Assembly (NCBI GenBank): GCA_023129655.1
Contig: JAGMBN010000001.1
Location: 1 to 56,523 of the forward strand
Source of the DNA: a bacterium
GTDB lineage: Bacteria > JAHJDO01
Direction of reading: 5' to 3'
DNA: 56,523 nt
In this document: piece by piece, positions 24,562 to 34,108 of the stretch
Layout: each line of letters opens with the position of its first letter
How positions within the stretch are numbered: position 1 is the stretch's first letter
Notes under the pieces: generated by a model
Database searches by the model: none
The model's input: only the letters and a program-made list of their open reading frames with translations
What the model was told of the DNA's origin: nothing
Translations under genes and position numbers: made by a program

Positions 24562-25263
24562 ATGCATGTAGAAGATTTTAAATCTGCTGACACATGGCGT
24601 GTTTTCAGGATAATGGCGGAGTTTATAGAGGGCTTTGAGATATTATCAAAAGTAGGTAAAGCTGTAAGCATTTTTGGTTCTTCCAGAGTAAAACCTAATG
24701 ACAAATATTACAAAATGGCTGAAGAACTGGCAGGCATGCTTGTAAAAGAAGGTTATGCTATTATTAGCGGCGGTGGGCCCGGGATAATGGAAGCTTCCAA
24801 CAAAGGCGCGTTTAAGGTAGGGGGAGAATCAATAGGATTGAACATTGAAATACCACGAGAACAAAAGCCAAACAAGTTTATCAAAACTCTTCTTAACTTC
24901 AGATATTTCTTTTGCAGAAAAGTAATGTTTGTTAAGTATGCGTCTGCTTATGTTGTCTTTCCAGGCGGTTATGGAACAATGGATGAATTCTTTGAGGCGC
25001 TTACATTAATACAAACCAAAAGAATTAACTCTTTTCCTGTAATTCTGGTAGGAGAGAAATACTGGAAAGAGTTGGTTGAATGGATTAATGGAGAACTTGT
25101 CAGCCGAAATTATATTTCTAAAAAAGATACAAATATTTTCCATGTTGCAGACACTTCTCAGGAAGTAGTAGAAGTTATAAAAAAATTTTACAAAAAAACT
25201 CTACTCCTGCCAGCAATTCCGCAACTGAAAAATCGATTTGATTCTTCAGCCCATTCAAGTTAA
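24562..25263 (+). CDS. LOG family protein (nucleoside-monophosphate phosphoribohydrolase type)
   Basis: The 233-residue protein carries SGGGPGIMEASNKGA and PGGYGTMDEFFEALTLIQ, the PGGxGTxxE signature of the LOG/lysine-decarboxylase-like family, which releases bases from nucleoside 5'-monophosphates. The physiological substrate in bacteria is often unknown. The ATG has AAGGAGG upstream and follows recG by 16 bases. Confidence 0.85.
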   Translation: MHVEDFKSADTWRVFRIMAEFIEGFEILSKVGKAVSIFGSSRVKPNDKYYKMAEELAGMLVKEGYAIISGGGPGIMEASNKGAFKVGGESIGLNIEIPREQKPNKFIKTLLNFRYFFCRKVMFVKYASAYVVFPGGYGTMDEFFEALTLIQTKRINSFPVILVGEKYWKELVEWINGELVSRNYISKKDTNIFHVADTSQEVVEVIKKFYKKTLLLPAIPQLKNRFDSSAHSS

Positions 25264-25442
25264 AAGTTGTTTTTAAAAAGCAAAAATGGTATTTTGTTTT
25301 TGAGTCTAGAGGGGAAAGAAAAGAGAGCTAAGCAGACTATATTGAGGGAATTATAGATGTTAAAGATAGATTTTTGTAATAGGTTAGGAGAAAATTAACA
25401 ATAATATTTTGACAATACCATCCAAAAATCAAGGAGACGGAA

Positions 25443-27443
25443 ATGCAATTTGATAAAAATGATGCTCTCGCAATAAATACAATAAAAATGCTTTCGGTGG
25501 ATGCTGTTCAAAAAGCAAATTCAGGACATCCCGGGCTTCCGATGGGAGTTGCGGATTATGCGTATGTGGTTTGGACAAGATTTTTGAGATACAATCCAAA
25601 GGATACAACATGGATAAATAGAGATAGATTTGTTCTTTCCGGAGGACATGGCTCAACACTTCTCTACTCTTTGCTTCATTTGAGCGGATTCAACTTATCG
25701 CTTGAGGATCTGAAAAACTTCAGGCAATGGGACAGCAAAACTCCGGGACATCCTGAATATGGGGTAACTCCTGGCGTTGATACAACAACCGGCCCGCTTG
25801 GGCAGGGATTTGCAAACGGGGTCGGGATGGCAATATCCGGGAAAATCTTTGAAAACAGGTTTAATGCAGACAATATCAAACTTTTTGATCCATATATTTA
25901 CGGCATAGTAACCGATGGTGATCTAATGGAAGGTATTAGCGCAGAAGCAGCGTCTTTTGCAGGACATCTTGGGCTTGGGAACATTATATATTTTTATGAT
26001 GATAATCACATTACTATTGAAGGAGATACTTCTCTTGCCTTTAGTGAAAATGTAGGGAAACGCTTTGAAGCATATGACTGGCAAGTAATAAAAATTGATC
26101 CATATAATCTGAATGAAATTGCAGGGGCAATTGACTCAGGACAAAGAGAAAAAAACAAGCCAACCTTGATTATAGGCAGAACCAATATAGCAAAAGGATC
26201 TCCTAATAAACAGGATTGCGCATCTGCACACGGCGAGCCTTTGGGAGAAGAGGAAGTAAAACTGACAAAGCAAAACATTGGCTGGCCTCTTGAACCTGCT
26301 TTTTATATACCAGAGGAAACAAAGGAAGTCTTTGAAAAATGTAATGAGAAGAAACTTTTAATCTATAAAGACTGGAAAAACAAGCTGGAAGAATACAAAA
26401 CAAAATATCCGCAAAAAGCAGAGAACTTGAATAACCGGCTGAATAAAGAAATCCCAGAAAATATAGCAGATGCTTTACCCAGCTTTGAAAACAAACCTGT
26501 CGCAACACGAAATGCTGCAGGCGAAGTAATGCAGGCTATTGCAGAAAAAGTTCCTTTTCTTATCGGAGGTTCAGCAGATCTGTCTCCATCCACGAAGACG
26601 ATACTGAAAAAATATGAATCTATAAATAGAGGGAAGTTCGCTGGACGCAATATACATTTTGGCATAAGAGAACACTGCATGGGCGGAGTATTGAATGGCA
26701 TGGCTCTTTTCGGCGGCATTATTCCGTACGGCTCCACATTCTTTGTGTTCTCAGACTATATGAGACCTTCCATACGGCTTGCAGCTCTTATGAAGCAGCA
26801 GGTAATCTATGTTTTTACACATGACAGTATTTTTGTAGGGGAAGATGGCGCAACACACGAACCAATTGAACAAGCAGCCTCGCTTCGCTTGATACCAAAC
26901 CTAACAGTAATAAGACCAGCTGATGCGTCTGAAACATCTGCCGCATGGATAGAGGCTCTTAAAAACAAAAATGGACCAACTGCTATTCTTTTAACAAGAC
27001 AAAAAGTTCCTGTAATTGACAGAAATAAATATCCGTCAGCAAAAAACCTTTCTAAAGGGGCGTATGTATTAATAGATAGCAAATCCGAAGTACCTGAACT
27101 TGTTATTATTGCCTCCGGCTCTGAAGTCAGTATTTGTATGGAAGCAGCAGAACGTCTGAATAAGGAAGGACGTAATGTGAGACTTGTGAATATACCAAGC
27201 GTTGAAATGTTTGAAGCGCAGTCCGGCTCATATATTGAAAAAGTTATTCCGTCATTATGCAGGAAGAGATTAGTAGTTGAAGCCGGCTCAACTGCAGGAT
27301 GGTATAAATACGCGGGATTAGATGGAAAAGTACTGGGAATTGATGAATTCGGAGCTTCTGCGCCGCATGAAATATTAGCGGAAAAATTCGGGTTTACTGC
27401 TGATAATGTGTATAGGAAGGCGCTAGAGATGATAAAAAAATAA
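25443..27443 (+). CDS. tkt: Transketolase
   Basis: Transketolase moves two-carbon units between sugar phosphates with thiamine pyrophosphate. The 666-residue single chain has HPGLPMG, the GHGS and GPLGQG regions, the TPP motif GDGDLMEGIS...DDN, and GGSADLSPS with FGIREH in the second half. The ATG follows AAGGAGA. In the 179 bases before it I see only this ribosome site and a lone TTGACA. The PPi-phosphofructokinase gene follows, giving a pentose/glycolysis pair. Confidence 0.95.
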   Translation: MQFDKNDALAINTIKMLSVDAVQKANSGHPGLPMGVADYAYVVWTRFLRYNPKDTTWINRDRFVLSGGHGSTLLYSLLHLSGFNLSLEDLKNFRQWDSKTPGHPEYGVTPGVDTTTGPLGQGFANGVGMAISGKIFENRFNADNIKLFDPYIYGIVTDGDLMEGISAEAASFAGHLGLGNIIYFYDDNHITIEGDTSLAFSENVGKRFEAYDWQVIKIDPYNLNEIAGAIDSGQREKNKPTLIIGRTNIAKGSPNKQDCASAHGEPLGEEEVKLTKQNIGWPLEPAFYIPEETKEVFEKCNEKKLLIYKDWKNKLEEYKTKYPQKAENLNNRLNKEIPENIADALPSFENKPVATRNAAGEVMQAIAEKVPFLIGGSADLSPSTKTILKKYESINRGKFAGRNIHFGIREHCMGGVLNGMALFGGIIPYGSTFFVFSDYMRPSIRLAALMKQQVIYVFTHDSIFVGEDGATHEPIEQAASLRLIPNLTVIRPADASETSAAWIEALKNKNGPTAILLTRQKVPVIDRNKYPSAKNLSKGAYVLIDSKSEVPELVIIASGSEVSICMEAAERLNKEGRNVRLVNIPSVEMFEAQSGSYIEKVIPSLCRKRLVVEAGSTAGWYKYAGLDGKVLGIDEFGASAPHEILAEKFGFTADNVYRKALEMIKK

Positions 27444-27514
27444 TTTCTAATTTCTAATTATTAATCAATTCTTAATGCTTAAATTTTTAAATATAATAAA
27501 CAATGGAGAGTGCA

Positions 27515-28687
27515 ATGAGTAGCAAAGTAACAGGAAACGCTGTCATCGGTCAATCAGGCGGACCAACGTGTGTTATTAATCAGAGTTTGGTTGGCGCAAT
27601 AATAGAAGCAAAAAGGCATCCTGAAATTCAAAAATTCTATGGGGCGCTGCATGGCGTAAAGGGAATACTTGATGAGAATTTTATTGATTTAGGGGCGCAG
27701 GACCCTGCAGTTCTCGAAAAAGTGGCCAACACACCATCTGCTGCGCTGGGATCTGTAAGAAAAAAACCTACTGAGGAGGAATGCGAAAAAATCGTTGAGA
27801 TATTCAAGAAGAATAATATCAGATATTTCTTTTATATCGGAGGTAATGATTCAGCGGAAACAGCAGATATTATAAATCAACTTGCAAACAAGGCAGGCTA
27901 CGATCTGACATCTTATCATATACCAAAGACCATTGATAATGACCTGCTCGTTACTGACCACTGTCCGGGTTATGGTTCTGCGGCAAAATTTGTTGCAATG
28001 GCAATAATGGGTGATAATCTTGATAATGGGGCTATCCCCGGAATTAAGGTTAATGTTATTATGGGAAGACACGCAGGATTTTTAACAGCTGCTTCCGCTC
28101 TTGGCAGACAGCACGAGAACGATGGTCCGCATCTGATTTACGTACCTGAAATTCCGTTTTCAAAGGAGAAATTCATACAAGATGTTAAAGATGTTTACAA
28201 CAGACTGGGGAGATGTCAGATAGCAGTCTCTGAAGGAATAAGTGATGACAAAGGCAATCCGATTTTCCAATCTGGAGTAAAGGATGCTCATGGAAATGTA
28301 CAACTGAGCGGCTCCGGAGGGCTTGGAGATATGCTAATAGATATTATTAAAAAAAATATTCCCGGCAAACTTAGAGCCAGAGCCGATACATTTGGCTATT
28401 TACAAAGATGTTTTCCCGGTATTGTTTCTGAAGCGGACACAGAAGAAGCAAGGCGTGTTGGAGAATTCGCAGTGAAGAGCGCCGTAGAAAGCGGTCTTAA
28501 GGATGGAAGCGTTGCAATAAAAGCAGACGGACTTTTTATAACCCCTCTTCATTCTGTTGCTAAAAATACACGAGGCATGCCAAGAGACTATATGAATGAG
28601 GAAAGCAACAATGTTACGGAAAAGTTTCTTGCGTATGCAAGACCTTTAGTAGGCAAATTACCTGAAATCGGGAAATTAAAAGTATAA
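27515..28687 (+). CDS. pfp: 6-phosphofructokinase, PPi-dependent type
   Basis: The enzyme phosphorylates fructose 6-phosphate, reversibly when pyrophosphate is the donor. Motifs: IGQSGGPTCVINQS at the N-terminus, GGNDS, PKTIDNDL and MGRHAGFLTAAS. The Asp of GGND at the position of Gly104 in E. coli PfkA blocks ATP and marks PPi use; the residue before it is Asn instead of Asp. PKTIDNDL also fits the PPi group. Length 390 residues. ATG at 27515 has GGAG seven bases upstream; the ATG at 27503 carries that GGAG inside its frame. Confidence 0.85.
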   Translation: MSSKVTGNAVIGQSGGPTCVINQSLVGAIIEAKRHPEIQKFYGALHGVKGILDENFIDLGAQDPAVLEKVANTPSAALGSVRKKPTEEECEKIVEIFKKNNIRYFFYIGGNDSAETADIINQLANKAGYDLTSYHIPKTIDNDLLVTDHCPGYGSAAKFVAMAIMGDNLDNGAIPGIKVNVIMGRHAGFLTAASALGRQHENDGPHLIYVPEIPFSKEKFIQDVKDVYNRLGRCQIAVSEGISDDKGNPIFQSGVKDAHGNVQLSGSGGLGDMLIDIIKKNIPGKLRARADTFGYLQRCFPGIVSEADTEEARRVGEFAVKSAVESGLKDGSVAIKADGLFITPLHSVAKNTRGMPRDYMNEESNNVTEKFLAYARPLVGKLPEIGKLKV

Positions 28688-28696
28688 TCTAACTAA

Positions 28697-28810
28697 ATGA
28701 CAAATGACAAAATCCAAATGTCCAATGAAATCCAAAATCCAAATGTCCAAATGAACCCACGATTTAAATCGTGGGTTCAAGGACGTAGGGGCAGGCCTTG
28801 CGCCTGCCCT
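28697..28810. repeat. Composite repeat: direct-repeat AT tract, 28-base palindrome and GGGCAGGC hairpin
   Basis: The tract begins with iterated AATGACAAA/CCAAATGTCC words, then has a perfect 28-base palindrome at 28752-28779 centred on TTTAAA with CCCACG arms. A second hairpin GGGCAGGC-CTTGC-GCCTGCCC follows at 28789-28809, preceded by GTAG. It lies between pfp and the TPR gene and stays open in the TPR frame. Confidence 0.75.
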
Positions 28811-28813
28811 AAT

Positions 28814-29701
28814 GTGCATTTGACATTATTTGTGTGTATCATATTTTTATTTTTATTTTCTTCGTTAGCATATTCCTATTCTCAATCAGACACGGAGCTT
28901 TTTCAGCTGTCTGATGCAAATAGAAAAAAGAGTGAGAAGCACTTCATCCTTGCAGAAAAGTATGCCGCTGGCAAAGAGATTAAAAAAGCTATCAAACACT
29001 ATGAACTTGCCATAAAGTATAATCCTGTGTATGTGGAGGCTTATTATAATCTTGGAAAATTATATGATAAACAGAATAAACTGGATAAGGCTATATCTCA
29101 ATACATGCTTGCTCTTAAGTATAATCCTAAATATACCAATGTTTATAATAGCTTAATGTGTATCTATAAAAAGCTTGGACGACTCGAAGAAATGGCAAAA
29201 CATTACAAACTTGCTATTTCTTATGACCCTAAATATAGCTGGGCATATTTTAATCTCGCCAGACTATATTTTGATATAAATAATACTCCAGATGCAATAA
29301 AGAACATAAAGTTCGCCATCAAGCACAGTCCTCAACATTCTGATAATTACAACAATCTCGGAGTCATTTATTGGAAACATGGTAAATTAGAGAAAGCTGA
29401 AGAGCAATATAAACTAGCTATTAAACATGATCCTAAACACGTTGCTTCTTATAATAATTTAGGCGCTGTATATCTGCATGAGGATAAGCTGGCGCAAGCT
29501 GAGAAGCAATTAAAACTTGCTATAAAATACGACCCGAAATTCTACTATGCTTATTACAATCTGGGATTGGTTTACTTAAAACAGGAAAAAAAGGAACAAG
29601 CCATAGCTCAAATGAAATTCGCTATCAAAAACAATCCCAACTTATCAGATACTTCCAATAATCACGGTATTGCTTATTACCAAAGACAATGGAAAAACTG
29701 A
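28814..29701 (+). CDS. Exported TPR-repeat protein
   Basis: About seven tetratricopeptide repeats of the ALAIKYNPKY..AYYNLG type (residues ~40 to the end), giving a protein-binding solenoid. A signal sequence is plausible from the GTG at 28814 (hydrophobic VCIIFLFLFSSLAYS). The frame stays open back to an ATG at 28697, but those codons lie in a composite palindromic repeat, so I take the later start; another GTG at 28832 is possible. It ends 10 bases from the convergent aclA stop. Function beyond scaffolding is unknown. Confidence 0.7.
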   Translation: MHLTLFVCIIFLFLFSSLAYSYSQSDTELFQLSDANRKKSEKHFILAEKYAAGKEIKKAIKHYELAIKYNPVYVEAYYNLGKLYDKQNKLDKAISQYMLALKYNPKYTNVYNSLMCIYKKLGRLEEMAKHYKLAISYDPKYSWAYFNLARLYFDINNTPDAIKNIKFAIKHSPQHSDNYNNLGVIYWKHGKLEKAEEQYKLAIKHDPKHVASYNNLGAVYLHEDKLAQAEKQLKLAIKYDPKFYYAYYNLGLVYLKQEKKEQAIAQMKFAIKNNPNLSDTSNNHGIAYYQRQWKN

Positions 29702-29711
29702 ATAAACAACA

Positions 29712-31772
29712 TTAATCTTTGTTAGCTGTTTTACATTCGCTAACAGGAATTCGCATATCCATAGGCGATCCATAGTCCTGATGATCCAGAAATTCTCCTG
29801 CTCCTCCGGCTGCTCTGCCAAGAGCAAAGGACAAGAACGGAATATCCAGAACTCTCTGAATAGTGATTTTACTTGTTTTAAGATAGTTCCAGCAAATTCC
29901 TAACCAGATGCAGGCAATTGCTGCATCTAAATTAACGGCAAAAACATTTCTTGTTGCTCCAACAGCCTTTAAACTATGAACCAGAAGATGATAGAATTCC
30001 AGAAAGATATTAGTCTTCCCTATTCCTTTTAGATAATTATAAATGGACTTTTCTCTTGGATCATAATTAATATCTTCTCCCCTAAAAACCGGATGTCCTA
30101 TACATGGTATTCTCTCATAATCTATGCCTGCGTCCTTAGCCGAAAGTTTCTTACGCATAAATTCCTTTGCGCGCTTTAAAGCAAGTTCCTGAATATCTAT
30201 GGATCTTCTGTCAAATTCATACGGATCATCAAAATCAATATCTCTAAAAATCTTTATGAGAAATTCCGTTGCTTTCCGACCATTACCTCCGTGCACAGTG
30301 CCGATACATGCTAATGTAGAGATCATAGCGGTATTTGGATTGTTTCCTGCGGATGTGGAAAGTTTGGCTCCCTGAGCGGATATAGTTCCCGGACCGTTAG
30401 TAAGAGAAGCTGTAAGAGACATTTCCACAAGCTTGGTCTCAAACTCATGTTTTGGAAAACCTCCTGCCCAATAGAGAATTATGGACTCAATAAAGGAATG
30501 TTTTTCCATTAATTCTGTTAACGATTGTCCGTATATTCCTACTTTATGACCGTCGCTGTAAGATGCGTGAGACCTGTTGCGCATATCGGTTCTTGTTACA
30601 GTTGCGCCAAGAGTTGATCTCTCCAGATCCTCCAACTGAGATCTGTATGGCTGAGGAATATTACCATGGCTCAATACACAATCCGATGACAATTTCTTTG
30701 CTCTTTTTCCAAGATTGATACACCATGGATTTAATCTGAGCGGTGTGTATTTCTCATAATCTCTGTTCCAGCCGTTCATCTGATAAATGAATTGCGCAGC
30801 CTGTGGAAGGTGATGAAGCGCAGTAATCCTGATTCCTCTTTTTAAATCCTCTGCCTTATAATGCTTCTTTGGATCAAAGGAATTCTGTTCAAAATACTCA
30901 TCAAACATTCTCATTTTTGCAGAAGCAGAAGTATTATTCCCTTCTATTACAGCTCCCGCATGTCCGAGAGACAAATTCTTTCTTTCAAGGAGCTTTCCTG
31001 TTACATAAACTACAATGGGCTTGATGTAGCCTATCTTCTTTAGCGATTCTATAGCCTCAAACTCATATAATCCGCCGGGCTCTATGTACAATACAATCAA
31101 CTTGGTGTTTTCATCCTTTTCCGCAAGTTTGAGAAAATCAAGAAGAGGTGTTAGTATTAAAGCATCTTTTCCTGTCGAGATCCCAAATGAAGTTCCTAAT
31201 CCTGCGCTGAGCAGATACGACGACATAGTATTTACCATGTTGCCGCTGTTTGAGATAATAGAGACTGTCCCTTTTTTAAAACTTTCTTCCGGATTATCTC
31301 CTCCTACAGCGCCAACTCGCACGTGATCCATTGTGTTTATAACGCCAAGTGTGTTACAGCCTATCACGTCAACATTTGCCTCTAAAGCAAGACTGTGTAT
31401 TTTTGATGTAACTTCAATGGACACATGTTCTGTGATTATAAATATCGTCTCTATAAACTTTTCGCCGCAATTTATAATTTCTTTTACATCTCCATATACA
31501 GCTTGCGGAGGAGAGTATACAACAGCTTTGTTAGGATATTTGTTCTTTGATGTTTTTTTAAGAAGACTTCCAAAATCCGAAAAAACAGGTATGGAAGATC
31601 TATCTGAAACCGCTATCTTCTCTCCCCCCTTACCCAGCGCCCAGCCGCCAATTATATTGGGAGAGTACTTTTGAGACGTAATGCTCACTCCGCCAGCCTC
31701 TCTTCCTGTAATATTGGATACAGCTATTCTGTCACCCTTCTTCAATAAATCATGTAATGTTTTTGCTCTCAT
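29712..31772 (-). CDS. aclA: ATP-citrate lyase, large (citryl-CoA/citrate synthase-like) subunit
   Basis: The 686-residue subunit joins a succinyl-CoA-synthetase-alpha-like CoA-binding/ligase part (GHAGAVIEG carries the phosphohistidine) to a C-terminal citrate-synthase-like domain (GTVHGGNGRKATEF, IPCIGHPVFRG, LDAAIACI). With the ATP-grasp subunit it cleaves citrate to acetyl-CoA and oxaloacetate using ATP and CoA. Its ATG overlaps the aclB stop by four bases. It belongs to the gntR-aclB-aclA unit facing acn-icd. Confidence 0.9.
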   Translation of the reverse strand: MRAKTLHDLLKKGDRIAVSNITGREAGGVSITSQKYSPNIIGGWALGKGGEKIAVSDRSSIPVFSDFGSLLKKTSKNKYPNKAVVYSPPQAVYGDVKEIINCGEKFIETIFIITEHVSIEVTSKIHSLALEANVDVIGCNTLGVINTMDHVRVGAVGGDNPEESFKKGTVSIISNSGNMVNTMSSYLLSAGLGTSFGISTGKDALILTPLLDFLKLAEKDENTKLIVLYIEPGGLYEFEAIESLKKIGYIKPIVVYVTGKLLERKNLSLGHAGAVIEGNNTSASAKMRMFDEYFEQNSFDPKKHYKAEDLKRGIRITALHHLPQAAQFIYQMNGWNRDYEKYTPLRLNPWCINLGKRAKKLSSDCVLSHGNIPQPYRSQLEDLERSTLGATVTRTDMRNRSHASYSDGHKVGIYGQSLTELMEKHSFIESIILYWAGGFPKHEFETKLVEMSLTASLTNGPGTISAQGAKLSTSAGNNPNTAMISTLACIGTVHGGNGRKATEFLIKIFRDIDFDDPYEFDRRSIDIQELALKRAKEFMRKKLSAKDAGIDYERIPCIGHPVFRGEDINYDPREKSIYNYLKGIGKTNIFLEFYHLLVHSLKAVGATRNVFAVNLDAAIACIWLGICWNYLKTSKITIQRVLDIPFLSFALGRAAGGAGEFLDHQDYGSPMDMRIPVSECKTANKD

Positions 31773-32980
31773 ATCGTTAGCCTCGCCGCATACTCCGCAA
31801 CCAGCGACACAGGCGTATCAGGCCCAAAAATAACATGCGGTAAGTTTAATGCTTCCAGAGATTTCTTCATTACAAAAATACCTTTCGCAAGATGCGGGCC
31901 TCCCCTGCCTATAACCACCATACATGAAAGAGAACTGTGTTCCTTTGCATAATCTGTAAGAGCGTCAGCTATTGCCTTAAATGTAACATCAATTAATGTA
32001 TTGTTTGCCTTTCCTCCAAGTATAAGAAGCAGAGACGCATCCTTAAGATGATGCTTGAAGCATATCTGAACGGTTTTATACATTCTTTCATAAGGCGGAT
32101 TCCCGCCGAAATCCGATAAAAATATAGGATCTCCTCCATACTCCATAAGAGTTTCCGTAATAATAGTTGATGCTCCGCCGCCGAATAGAATGGGAAGAAT
32201 TGCTGAACCTCCTATGTCGCTCACATGAGCCTGACCTTGATGAGAGCTTGCCTGCCACTCATTCATCTCCTCTTCAAACTCTGAAATATCTTCGGGATAC
32301 TCGGGAATATCCAATTTTAGATTCTGGAACTTAAAGTTTGCTTCATCAAATACAGCCTTAAAATCGCAGGCAACCGGTTTTCCTTGAGGAGTGATTATCC
32401 ATGGATTTATTTCGCATAATTTCATTCCTGTAGAAATAAACATATCCCAGTAACTTACCAGCGCTCTGGCAAATTGGCTTATGTATTTGCTTGGATACTT
32501 AAGTTTTTCTAAGATACCGGACGCTTGGTACGCATCAAGTCCGCGGTAAATATCCACAGGGATTGTTATGATATCTTTCTGAGGTATGCTCTCAACATCA
32601 ACACCTCCTGAGAGTGATACAGTAATGGATGGAGTGAGAAATTTAGAATTATATGTAATAGCTGTATAAATTTCATATTTCTTAGGTATATGCTGAACAA
32701 CATATGCGGCTCTGGGAAGTTTTTCGCCAACAGGTGTGCTGCTAATCTTCTGCATTCCGGCAAGAGCTTCCCTGCTGTTATGTATAATTTTTATTGCGCC
32801 TGCTTTTCCTCTTTTCCCTGTCAGCACATCCGGTTTAACCATCCCTTTGCCGCCCCATCTTGATAAAGCATCTGTAAGATTCTTACTGCTGCAAGGAGGA
32901 GTTATAAATTCCGGCACAGGGATATTAAATCTATCTGCCATTTGCTGTAGAAAGATTAATTCTGTTATTTGTGCGCTCAT
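31769..32980 (-). CDS. aclB: ATP-citrate lyase, small (ATP-grasp) subunit
   Basis: A 403-residue protein resembling succinyl-CoA synthetase beta and the N-terminal part of ATP-citrate lyase: MVKPDVLTGKRGKAGA (nucleotide binding), MKLCEINPWIIT, CDFKAVFDEAN, and FGGGASTIITETLMEYGG with DFGGNPPYERM in the C-terminal citrate-binding part. The small-then-large order matches known two-subunit enzymes. ATG preceded by AAGGAGAG and overlapping the GntR stop (ATGA). Confidence 0.9.
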   Translation of the reverse strand: MSAQITELIFLQQMADRFNIPVPEFITPPCSSKNLTDALSRWGGKGMVKPDVLTGKRGKAGAIKIIHNSREALAGMQKISSTPVGEKLPRAAYVVQHIPKKYEIYTAITYNSKFLTPSITVSLSGGVDVESIPQKDIITIPVDIYRGLDAYQASGILEKLKYPSKYISQFARALVSYWDMFISTGMKLCEINPWIITPQGKPVACDFKAVFDEANFKFQNLKLDIPEYPEDISEFEEEMNEWQASSHQGQAHVSDIGGSAILPILFGGGASTIITETLMEYGGDPIFLSDFGGNPPYERMYKTVQICFKHHLKDASLLLILGGKANNTLIDVTFKAIADALTDYAKEHSSLSCMVVIGRGGPHLAKGIFVMKKSLEALNLPHVIFGPDTPVSLVAEYAARLTI

Positions 32981-33954
32981 TTTCTCTCCTTTTTCCTTAG
33001 TTCCAGCACCATAACTCTCAAATTATTTATAGAAGTATTATCAGGTGTGTAAACAAATTCTATAATACTAACCTGTCTTTTGCTTTGTTCAATAACTCGC
33101 GCAACTTCCTTTCTCCATTGAGGAGAGGAAATTACAGTGTCCACTTTACCAACAACTTGTTTTAGCTGACTGCAAGAAGGATTTGTAAGCCTAAAGATTT
33201 TTTTAAATCTAACACCTATTTCATCCAGACTTCTTATAAGCTCTTCCCTGAATTTCTCCGATGTAGTAACAATGCCTATAGAAGATACGTCTGAAACTCT
33301 TGCAATATCCACAATAGTGTTCATTTGAAGCGTAAGACTTATCCCGTAAATCTTATCCCTGCATTCTTTCAAAAGATCCTTTAATTCATCCAAATGATAG
33401 AAAGATGTAATTATTAAATTTGCCCCATTAATTTCTTTTATTGCTTTGGGATTCTTGTTTCTTACGTCAGAAAGCACAATCGGAATAATCTTTATATGCG
33501 GATCAAGCCGAAGATGCTTGGAAAAATAAATGGTCTGCTCTATATTACATTCAACAAAAACCAGCCTTACATACTTCATCAATTCTTTTTTTTCTTTAAT
33601 AAACTTTCTTACACGTATTAAATACTCATCTAAAGAAAACTCCATTCTTAGCGCTTCTTCAACAGAATGCTCAATATTCCTCAGCAAAATTTCTCTCTTG
33701 CTAAGTCCTATAAAATTCTCAGGACTTGTTATAAATGTACCTTTCCCAATATGCGTCTGTATTATCCCCTCTTTTTCAAGTTCAGCATACGCCATACTAA
33801 CAGTATTGCGGCTAATATTCAGATTTTCAGACAGTTCTCTTTGAGTAGGCAAACGCAGATCTTTCAGTCCTTCTTTTTTTATGATGTTATTGATCTGCTC
33901 TTTCATCTGAACATAAATAGGCAACTTGCTTTTGCGGTCAATGTTTAAATTCAC
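32977..33954 (-). CDS. GntR family regulator of the citrate module
   Basis: The N-terminal winged helix is typical GntR (PIYVQMKEQI, LPTQRELSENLNISRNTVSMAYAELEKEG, GKGTFI). The remaining ~210 residues look like an alpha/beta effector domain with LacI/periplasmic-binding-like strands (RLVFVECN, ANLIITSFYH, SIGIVTTSEKF), not FCD, UTRA or aminotransferase-like. It is co-transcribed with aclB and aclA and divergent from acn-icd, so it probably controls both directions through the palindrome at 33978-33995. The effector is unknown; citrate or acetyl-CoA-linked metabolites are guesses. Confidence 0.85.
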   Translation of the reverse strand: MNLNIDRKSKLPIYVQMKEQINNIIKKEGLKDLRLPTQRELSENLNISRNTVSMAYAELEKEGIIQTHIGKGTFITSPENFIGLSKREILLRNIEHSVEEALRMEFSLDEYLIRVRKFIKEKKELMKYVRLVFVECNIEQTIYFSKHLRLDPHIKIIPIVLSDVRNKNPKAIKEINGANLIITSFYHLDELKDLLKECRDKIYGISLTLQMNTIVDIARVSDVSSIGIVTTSEKFREELIRSLDEIGVRFKKIFRLTNPSCSQLKQVVGKVDTVISSPQWRKEVARVIEQSKRQVSIIEFVYTPDNTSINNLRVMVLELRKKERK

Positions 33955-33977
33955 TATTAACTTCCTTTTTCAATATT

Positions 33978-33995
33978 GGACTAATCTATTAGTCC
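33978..33995. promoter_or_regulatory. Palindromic operator of the citrate-module GntR
   Basis: GGACTAAT-CT-ATTAGTCC is an 8+2+8 perfect inverted repeat lying immediately downstream of the leftward -10 box, over the likely transcription start. It is the best candidate for GntR autorepression. Confidence 0.75.
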
Positions 33996-33996
33996 T

Positions 33997-34024
33997 AATG
34001 TAACACATCTATTATTCTTGTCAA
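33997..34024 (-). promoter_or_regulatory. Leftward promoter of gntR-aclB-aclA
   Basis: Minus strand: TTGACA (34024-34019) and TACATT (34002-33997) with a 16-base spacer. The -10 box matches the consensus in four of six bases. The palindromic operator abuts it. Confidence 0.6.
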
Positions 34025-34054
34025 TATAAATTATTGAAAAATTTTAAAAAAAGC

Positions 34055-34082
34055 TTGACAGATATAGAGAATAAGATATAAT
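34055..34082 (+). promoter_or_regulatory. Rightward promoter of acn-icd
   Basis: TTGACA at 34055-34060 and TATAAT at 34077-34082 are both perfect, with a 16-base spacer. The leader to acn would be about 180 bases and includes two hairpin repeats. Confidence 0.8.
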
Positions 34083-34108
34083 TCATTAGATTTAATAATT
34101 GCTGTTAC

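Noticed and set aside
25264..25442. Promoter TTGACA before transketolase (near 25410)
   Set aside because: The hexamer is too close to the start codon for a -10 box and leader; only the ribosome site AAGGAG is convincing in this gap.
28820..28847. TTGACA-16-TATTTT promoter within the TPR signal-peptide region
   Set aside because: It lies inside the coding sequence of the signal peptide, and the -10 match is weak; no downstream start fits.
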